A stretch of DNA of 29,082 bases. Origin: Ruminococcus sp. UBA7158 (GTDB lineage: Bacteria > Bacillota > Clostridia > Oscillospirales > Ruminococcaceae). A model generated the notes under the pieces. The model was not told the DNA's origin and ran no database searches. It saw nothing but the letters and a program-made list of their open reading frames with translations. The stretch spans positions 1-29,082 of the forward strand of contig DKWG01000043.1 of the NCBI GenBank assembly GCA_002491605.1. The letters are read 5' to 3'. Made by a program: the position numbers and the translations under genes. Within the stretch, counting starts at the first letter, position 1. Each line of letters begins with the position of its first letter. This document shows, one piece after another, positions 23,846 through 29,082 of the stretch.

Positions 23846-23907
23846 ATCCGTCCTTTCAAGTATAATGCCAAATCGTTTTTGCTCATTATACTTAATAAAG
23901 GACGGAT
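23846..23907. repeat. Long imperfect inverted repeat over the GH43 promoter
   Basis: On the plus strand ATCCGTCCTTT, CA, AGTATAATG (23846-23867) mirrors CATTATACT, TAAT, AAAGGACGGAT (23884-23907) across a 16-bp centre. One arm covers the spacer and -10 of the GH43 promoter; the other covers the GH43 ribosome binding site. GH43 transcripts starting near 23878 would lack the upstream arm, so the hairpin could form only in read-through RNA from asnB, where TATATTTTAT follows it. Confidence 0.8.
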
Positions 23908-23913
23908 TGTCAA
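23885..23913 (-). promoter_or_regulatory. Exact-consensus promoter of the GH43 operon
   Basis: Reading the minus strand: TTGACA (23913-23908), 17 bp, TATAAT (23890-23885). It starts 25 bp past the asnB stop. The surrounding inverted repeat makes repressor control likely. Confidence 0.85.
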
Positions 23914-23937
23914 ACAAAACAGATTCTTTTATTGCCG

Positions 23938-25515
23938 TCAAACTCCGCTGTTGCCGTAGTTCGATAAAACTCTCGCCGAAGGGTCGTTTACATTACAGCC
24001 CTGCCATGACTTATTTGGCATCCAGAAATCAACTATCATTTGCGACTGCTCGGGGTAGTACTTTTCAAATATTTCACGGTATAAAAGCGATTCCTTTGTA
24101 AACGGTGCGGCGTGGGTATACTTTTGGCACTTTTGGGCGAATTCTTCATCGGAATATATGCTTTCGGCGTATTCTTTGAGGTAGTCCACCATCGAATGAC
24201 CGACTGCATCGGAAAATGCGGCTTTTTCACGATACAAGATGTCGTGAGGAAGGTAATCTCCCTCAAAAGCCTTTCTTAAAAGATACTTGCCTTTGCCATA
24301 GGTGTTCAGCTTTTTAGCCGGGTCTATCGCCATGACGTATTTAACAAAATCGAGATCGCCGAACGGCACTCTTGCTTCGAGGGAGTTGACGGATATACAT
24401 CTGTCAGCCCTTAAAACGTCATACATATGAAGCTCTTTGATTCTCTTTTCGGATTCAAGCTGGAATTCCTCAGCGGACGGTGCGAAGTCGGTGTATTTAT
24501 AGCCGAAAAGCTCATCGGAGATTTCACCTGTGAGCAAGACACGTATGTCGGTGTTTTCATGAATCCACTTGCAGATAAGATACATTCCCATGCTTGCCCT
24601 TATGGTTGTTATATCGAATGTTCCAAGGGCTTTTATCACTTCTTCAAGCGAGGCTATAACCTCATCCTTAGTCATGATTACCTCTGTGTGCTCGCTTTTG
24701 ATGTAGTCGGCGACCTGACGGGCGTATTTTAAGTCGATGGCGTCGCCCTCCATGCCGATAGCAAAGGTGCGAATAGGAGTTCGGCTTTTTTTAGCGGCAA
24801 TTGAGCAGACAAGCGAGGAGTCGAGTCCGCCCGAAAGTAAGAATCCGACCTTGGCGTCTGCCAAAAGGCGCTTTTCAACTCCTGCAACAAGCTTATCATG
24901 AATGTTTTCAAAAATTTTGGGAAGCTTATCGGCTGAGTATTCGTCTGCGTGATAGATTTTGGAGTAAGCAATGAATTTGCCGTCTTTATAATAATGTCCC
25001 GGGGGGAAGGGCATTATTTTATCCGTCAGACCGACAAGGTTTTTAGGCTCGCTGGCAAAGATTATGTCGCCGTATTTGTCGTGTCCATAGTATAAAGGTC
25101 TTATGCCTATCGGGTCACGGGCGGCAATAAACTCATTCGTCCTTGCGTCATAGATGATAAGGGCAAATTCTGCGTCGAGCCTTGAAAACATTTCAACCCC
25201 CAGTTCAAAATACATCGGAAGCAGAATTTCGCAGTCTGAACCGCTTTTGAAGCTGTACTTTTTTGAAAGCTGGGATTTTATCGATTCAAAGCCGTAGATT
25301 TCGCCGTTGCAGACAGCATAGCTTCCGTTCAGCTCAAACGGCTGCATTCCTTCCGGCGTTAAGCCCATTATTGCAAGCCTGTGAAAGCCAATAATTCCCG
25401 ATTCAAGGCTGATTACCCTTGAATCGTCGGGACCCCTTGAAAGCGTTTGCTCAAAGCCGCTTAAAAAGCTCTTAATATCGGCTCGGCTCGAGCAGTAGCC
25501 CATTATTGAACACAT
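23938..25515 (-). CDS. asnB: Glutamine-hydrolysing asparagine synthetase
   Basis: A 525-aa cytoplasmic enzyme making asparagine from aspartate, ATP and glutamine. The N-terminal class II amidotransferase domain begins MCSIMGY with catalytic Cys2, then SRGPDDS, FHRLAIMGL and CNGEIYGF. The C-terminal synthetase domain has the pyrophosphate-binding loop LLSGGLDSSL, TFAIGM, LLTGEISDELFGYKY and LEARVPFGDLDFVKYV. Size and order match E. coli AsnB-type enzymes. The start at 25515 is fixed because Cys2 must become N-terminal; AGGAAGGA lies about 10 nt upstream. It lies 141 bp downstream of the ammonium channel gene, with a hairpin between. Its glutamine would come from the glutamine synthetase encoded two genes upstream. 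Confidence 0.96.
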   Translation of the reverse strand: MCSIMGYCSSRADIKSFLSGFEQTLSRGPDDSRVISLESGIIGFHRLAIMGLTPEGMQPFELNGSYAVCNGEIYGFESIKSQLSKKYSFKSGSDCEILLPMYFELGVEMFSRLDAEFALIIYDARTNEFIAARDPIGIRPLYYGHDKYGDIIFASEPKNLVGLTDKIMPFPPGHYYKDGKFIAYSKIYHADEYSADKLPKIFENIHDKLVAGVEKRLLADAKVGFLLSGGLDSSLVCSIAAKKSRTPIRTFAIGMEGDAIDLKYARQVADYIKSEHTEVIMTKDEVIASLEEVIKALGTFDITTIRASMGMYLICKWIHENTDIRVLLTGEISDELFGYKYTDFAPSAEEFQLESEKRIKELHMYDVLRADRCISVNSLEARVPFGDLDFVKYVMAIDPAKKLNTYGKGKYLLRKAFEGDYLPHDILYREKAAFSDAVGHSMVDYLKEYAESIYSDEEFAQKCQKYTHAAPFTKESLLYREIFEKYYPEQSQMIVDFWMPNKSWQGCNVNDPSARVLSNYGNSGV

Positions 25516-25582
25516 ATACTGATCATTCCTTCCTATACTCTGTAGCTTACTGTGCCAAGCCTGATTAATACTCGAATTATGC

Positions 25583-25613
25583 GAACCAATCCGACGGGCA
25601 GTCGGATTGGTTC
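25583..25613. repeat. Perfect 13-bp hairpin between amt and asnB
   Basis: GAACCAATCCGAC (25583-25595) and GTCGGATTGGTTC (25601-25613) pair perfectly around a 5-nt loop. Neither strand has a T-run after it, so it does not look like a standard terminator. In the minus-strand transcript it could stabilise amt mRNA or separate amt from asnB. The core matches the hairpin after dnaK. Confidence 0.75.
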
Positions 25614-25656
25614 TTGGCAGCCAAAGCCGAATTTATTGATTAACGATATTGCAGCA

Positions 25657-27384
25657 CTATTCTACATCCTGAAGTGCATCGTAGCCCTCTTCGCCTGTTC
25701 TTACCTTGACTACATTTTCAACATCGTAAACGAATATCTTTCCGTCACCGATGTGTCCTGTGTACAAGACCTTTTTAGCCGTCTCAATGACGCTTCTTAC
25801 AGGTATCTTTGATACAACGATATCAACCTGTACCTTAGGCAGGAGGTTTGTTTCAACTGCAACTCCGCGGTAGTATTCCGGTCTGCCGCCCTGCTGACCG
25901 CAGCCTAAGACGTGCGAAACCGTCATGCCCGTGATGCCCAGAGCAGAAAGTGCGGATTTAAGCTGATCGAAGCGGGATTCCTTGCATATGATTTCGATCT
26001 TAGTGAACTTGGGCGAATCGCCGTCCGCAAACGAAGGAACCTTTTTAACGGGTATTGCCTCCGCAGCCGGAACGTCACCTGATACTGCCGTAATCTCGGT
26101 GGGAGCATATGAGCTGTATTTGTCGACTGCGGGTACAAAGTCCGGGTATGCGCTGGGCAGACCGTGCTCGCAGATGTCAAGACCTTGAATTTCATCCTCG
26201 GCGGATGCACGCAGACCGTGGAGCTTTTTGATTGCCGCAAAGGTAATAATCATCATGATTACTGTGTACAAGCCGACTGTTGCTACTGCTAAAAGCTGAA
26301 GACCGAGCTGCTTGAATGAGCCTGTGTAGAACAGTCCCGAAAGTCCGGCAGGTGCGTCGGGGTTTGCCAAAAGTCCTACTGCTATAGTTCCCCATATGCC
26401 GTTTGCCATGTGAACGCCGACTGCGCCTACAGGGTCGTCTATGTGGAGCTTTAAGTCAAGAACCTCAACAACTACTACAACAAGTATGCCTGATACAATT
26501 CCGACAACGCTCGCTCCGATTGCGTCCATAGCGTCGCAGCCTGCGGTTATGCCTACAAGTCCGGCCAAGGATGCGTTTAAGCACATTGAAACATCAGGCT
26601 TGCCGTTTTTAATCCAAGTGTAAATCATGGTTGTTACAGTGGCTACAGACGGAGCAATTGTTGTTGTGAGGAAGACAGAAGCAAGCTCTGAAGCAGATGT
26701 TGCCGCTGCGCCGTTGAAGCCATACCAACCAAGCCAAAGAATGAATACGCCCAATGCGCCGAGAGTTATCGAGTGACCGGGGATGGCGTTTACCTTTGTA
26801 ACCTTGCCGCTTGCGTCCTTAACGTATTTTCCGATTCTCGGACCTAAGAATATTGCTCCGACAAGTGCGGCAACTCCGCCAACCATATGTATTGCGCAGG
26901 AGCCGGCATAGTCGTGGAAGCCGAGCTGAGAAAGCCAGCCGCCGCCCCATATCCAGTGGGCTTCAATGGGATATACTATAAGTGAAATAACTCCTGAGTA
27001 AATGCAGTATGCCGAAAACTTTGTGCGCTCAGCCATTGCGCCCGATACAATCGTTGCCGTCGTTGCGCAGAAGATAAGGTTGAAGACAAACGTTGAAGCT
27101 CCTGTGAAGCTGCCGTCGGCGGGGCTTGCGATAAATTCCTTAAAGCTTGCCCACATATCCATGTTGGGAAGACCTATAAGCCCGAACAGAGCATCCTCTC
27201 CCATCATAAGCGTGTATCCCAAGAGCGAGAACACAACTGTTCCTATGCAGAAGTCCATCAGGTTTTTCATAATGATGTTTCCTGCGTTTTTAGCTCTTGT
27301 AAAGCCTGTTTCAACCATTGCAAAGCCTGCTTGCATCCAGAAGACAAGCGCAGCGCCTATCAAAAACCAAAATTCTATTGTCAT
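25657..27384 (-). CDS. amt: Ammonium channel fused to a PII regulatory domain
   Basis: A 575-aa membrane protein. Residues 1 to about 395 form an Amt/AmtB channel conducting ammonium, with the conserved HWIWGGGWL, the pore His in GSCAIHMVGG and the second in GAVGVHMANGIWG. A linker of about 65 residues leads to a complete PII (GlnB/GlnK) domain at 460-575: GITGMTVSHV, T-loop GCGQQGGRPEYYRG, LLPKVQVDIVV, GHIGDGKIFVYDVENVVKVRTGEEG. The Tyr uridylylated in E. coli GlnB (Tyr51) corresponds here to Val510, so that modification is unlikely. Gating would rely on ATP/ADP and 2-oxoglutarate binding. It lies 47 bp after the glutamine synthetase gene. AAGGAG lies about 11 nt before the ATG. Confidence 0.95.
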   Translation of the reverse strand: MTIEFWFLIGAALVFWMQAGFAMVETGFTRAKNAGNIIMKNLMDFCIGTVVFSLLGYTLMMGEDALFGLIGLPNMDMWASFKEFIASPADGSFTGASTFVFNLIFCATTATIVSGAMAERTKFSAYCIYSGVISLIVYPIEAHWIWGGGWLSQLGFHDYAGSCAIHMVGGVAALVGAIFLGPRIGKYVKDASGKVTKVNAIPGHSITLGALGVFILWLGWYGFNGAAATSASELASVFLTTTIAPSVATVTTMIYTWIKNGKPDVSMCLNASLAGLVGITAGCDAMDAIGASVVGIVSGILVVVVVEVLDLKLHIDDPVGAVGVHMANGIWGTIAVGLLANPDAPAGLSGLFYTGSFKQLGLQLLAVATVGLYTVIMMIITFAAIKKLHGLRASAEDEIQGLDICEHGLPSAYPDFVPAVDKYSSYAPTEITAVSGDVPAAEAIPVKKVPSFADGDSPKFTKIEIICKESRFDQLKSALSALGITGMTVSHVLGCGQQGGRPEYYRGVAVETNLLPKVQVDIVVSKIPVRSVIETAKKVLYTGHIGDGKIFVYDVENVVKVRTGEEGYDALQDVE

Positions 27385-27431
27385 GATAAATCAGCTCCTT
27401 GAAAATGCATAATACTGTTTGTTTTTTTGTG

Positions 27432-29082
27432 TTATCTGACCCCGAAAAGGAGGTCGGCGTATGTCGGGAACGGCCAGTATTTTTTAGCTGTTATTGTCTC
27501 GGCTTCATCGCAGGGAAGGCGAAGCGTTGCCATCGCGGGAATTATCACATCTGCGATAAATCTTGAAGCCTTTGTTACATCCGACAGGCTCTTAGACTTC
27601 GATATAAGGTCGTCAAGCTCGTCAGCGGCTGAATCCATAGCGTCCAAAAGTGCGCTGAGCTTTGTTATTGCCTTGGTTTCATATTTGCAGCCAAGCGATG
27701 CAACTGCTGCTTTTTTGGCTTCCAAAGACTTTGCAAGTTCCAATGAATAAGCTTCAACTGCGGGAATGATTTCCTTTCTCGCCATATCTACCATGGTTGT
27801 GGCTTCTATGGTGACGGTCTTGATATAGTTTTCAAGCATTATTTCATATCTTGATTCAAGCTCAGCCTTAGAAAATACCTTCAAGGATGTGAGCATGGAG
27901 ACGTTTTTCTCATCAAGAAGCTTTGGCATACAGTCGGGAGTTGTTTTGAGGTTTGAAAGACCTCTTACTTCTTCGGCTTCCTTGATCCACTCGTCGTTGT
28001 AGCCGTTGCCGTTGAAGATAATGCGCTTGTGATCTTTTATGGTCTTTCTGATCATATCGTGAAGTGCTGTTTCAAAGTCCTCAGCCCCCTCTAAACGGTC
28101 GACATAGATTCTCAGCGACTCGGCAACCGAGGCATTGAGCATGATGTTTGCACAGGCTATAGAGTTTGAGGAGCCGAGCATTCTGAACTCAAACTTGTTT
28201 CCTGTGAAAGCAAATGGGGATGTGCGGTTGCGGTCGGTTGTGTCACGTGTGAACTTGGGTAAAACGTGAACCCCGAGCTTCATGACGGTTTTTTCGGCAG
28301 CACTATACGGTGTATCGTTTTCAATAGCGTCTAAAACAGCAGTCAGCTCGTCGCCCAAGAACATCGATACAACAGCCGGAGGAGCTTCGTTTGCCCCCAG
28401 GCGGTGGTCGTTTCCGGCTGTGGCAACGGACAGTCTAAGCAGATCCTGATAATCGTCAACTGCCTTGATGACTGCGCAAAGGAATAAAAGGAATTGCGCG
28501 TTTTCATATGGCGTTTCACCCGGTGTTAAAAGGTTTACGCCCGTATCGGTTGCCATCGACCAGTTGTTGTGCTTACCCGAGCCGTTGACGCCTGCAAAAG
28601 GCTTTTCATGCAAAAGACAAACAAGTCCGTGCTTAGCCGCAACCTTTTGCATTATCTCCATTGTGAGTTGGTTGTGGTCGGTTGCTATGTTGGTAGTGGT
28701 GTAGATAGGAGCAAGCTCATGCTGAGCGGGGGCAACCTCGTTGTGCTCGGTTTTTGCCAAAATGCCGAGCTTCCAGAGTTCTTCGTTCAAGTCACGCATA
28801 TACTCCTGAACTCTTGGCTTGATAACTCCGAAGTAGTGATCGTCCATCTCCTGACCCTTCGGCGGCTTTGCTCCGAAAAGGGTTCGACCGGTGAATATAA
28901 GGTCGGGGCGCTTTTCATACATCTCCTTCGGAATAAGGAAGTATTCCTGCTCGGGACCGACAGAGGTGCGAACGCACTTGACGTCGTCGTTTCCGAAAAG
29001 TCTTAAAATGCGCAGAGCCTGCTTGTTTAGTGCCTGCATTGAACGCAGAAGGGGAGTCTTCTTATCCAGCGCTTCGCCGCCG
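27432..29082 (-). CDS. glnN: Glutamine synthetase type III, C-terminal part
   Basis: This enzyme condenses ammonium and glutamate to glutamine using ATP. Type III enzymes are about 700 aa; 549 C-terminal residues are visible and the frame runs off the right edge (upstream codons read GGEALDKKTPLLRS before the internal Met at 29039). Active-site marks are GPEQEYFLI, AKTEHNEVAPAQHELAP, VNGSGKHNNWSM and NRTSPFAFTGNKFEFRM, with the long type III C-terminal helical region (LEARYEIMLENYI-like, to LPCDEAETITAKKYWPFPTYADLLFGVR). The adjacent amt-PII and asnB genes make this a nitrogen-assimilation cluster. The promoter is outside the window. Confidence 0.95.
   Translation of the reverse strand, partial: GGEALDKKTPLLRSMQALNKQALRILRLFGNDDVKCVRTSVGPEQEYFLIPKEMYEKRPDLIFTGRTLFGAKPPKGQEMDDHYFGVIKPRVQEYMRDLNEELWKLGILAKTEHNEVAPAQHELAPIYTTTNIATDHNQLTMEIMQKVAAKHGLVCLLHEKPFAGVNGSGKHNNWSMATDTGVNLLTPGETPYENAQFLLFLCAVIKAVDDYQDLLRLSVATAGNDHRLGANEAPPAVVSMFLGDELTAVLDAIENDTPYSAAEKTVMKLGVHVLPKFTRDTTDRNRTSPFAFTGNKFEFRMLGSSNSIACANIMLNASVAESLRIYVDRLEGAEDFETALHDMIRKTIKDHKRIIFNGNGYNDEWIKEAEEVRGLSNLKTTPDCMPKLLDEKNVSMLTSLKVFSKAELESRYEIMLENYIKTVTIEATTMVDMARKEIIPAVEAYSLELAKSLEAKKAAVASLGCKYETKAITKLSALLDAMDSAADELDDLISKSKSLSDVTKASRFIADVIIPAMATLRLPCDEAETITAKKYWPFPTYADLLFGVR

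Noticed and set aside
23839..23913. N-terminal extension of GH43 to 23913
   Set aside because: The start would sit on the -35 box, upstream of the predicted transcription start; the inner ATG at 23838 gives the family N-terminus.
25583..25613. Rho-independent terminator between amt and asnB
   Set aside because: The stem is strong but no U tract follows on either strand.
1..29082. tRNA, rRNA, insertion sequence, phage or toxin-antitoxin elements
   Set aside because: Looked for and not seen. The XRE gene lacks an adjacent toxin, and no transposase or integrase frame is present.

Overview
The window looks like a chromosomal segment of a Gram-positive anaerobe of the Clostridia, most likely a Ruminococcus-like gut bacterium of the Oscillospiraceae. 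The grounds are: an HrcA/CIRCE-controlled hrcA-grpE-dnaK-dnaJ operon, strong AGGAGG-type ribosome binding sites, consensus sigma-A promoters, a type III glutamine synthetase, cohesin- and dockerin-like modules, an NPKTG cell-wall sorting signal, and cytoplasmic plant-glycan hydrolases. The family assignment is inference; no rRNA or marker search was possible.

Layout. 1-5100 (+): heat-shock operon behind a consensus promoter and a perfect CIRCE operator, closed by a terminator. 5162-6694 (+): a consensus promoter drives a GH27 alpha-galactosidase overlapping a 67-aa zinc-ribbon protein, then a terminator. 6688-12503: a small Cro/C1-type repressor on the minus strand diverges from a two-gene plus-strand operon of large secreted proteins. 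The first protein has M23 peptidase, CHAP/NlpC-like, leucine-rich, cohesin-like and dockerin modules. The second has a closely related cohesin-like module, Cys/His repeats and an NPKTG wall anchor. The intergenic region holds three copies of one dyad operator, a perfect one lying just past the operon's transcription start. 12551-15557 (+): a MacB-like ABC exporter with a large ectodomain. 15828-19137 (+): a P1B-type metal ATPase with an SPC instead of CPC motif, overlapping a lone PTS EIIC permease. 19190-20083 (+): a PnuC-type transporter behind a structured leader ending in an intrinsic terminator. 20124-21942 (+): an FAD oxidoreductase with a C-terminal Rieske domain and a small charged protein, ending in a terminator shared with the converging operon.

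From 21972 to the right edge everything is on the minus strand. In transcription order this is a type III glutamine synthetase (5' end beyond the window), an ammonium channel fused to a PII domain, an asparagine synthetase, a GH43 glycosidase with its own consensus promoter inside a long inverted repeat, and a cytidine-deaminase-like protein.

How they fit together. The glutamine synthetase, ammonium channel-PII and asparagine synthetase genes form an ammonium uptake and assimilation cluster. GH27 and GH43 lack signal peptides and probably finish imported plant oligosaccharides. The most unusual part is 6.7-12.5 kb: a repressor-controlled pair of secreted proteins, one a putative peptidoglycan-active enzyme with a dockerin and one a putative wall-anchored cohesin protein, which could form a small surface complex. 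That assembly is inference. Second in interest are the pnuC leader, the SPC-ATPase/EIIC pair and the GH43 promoter repeat.
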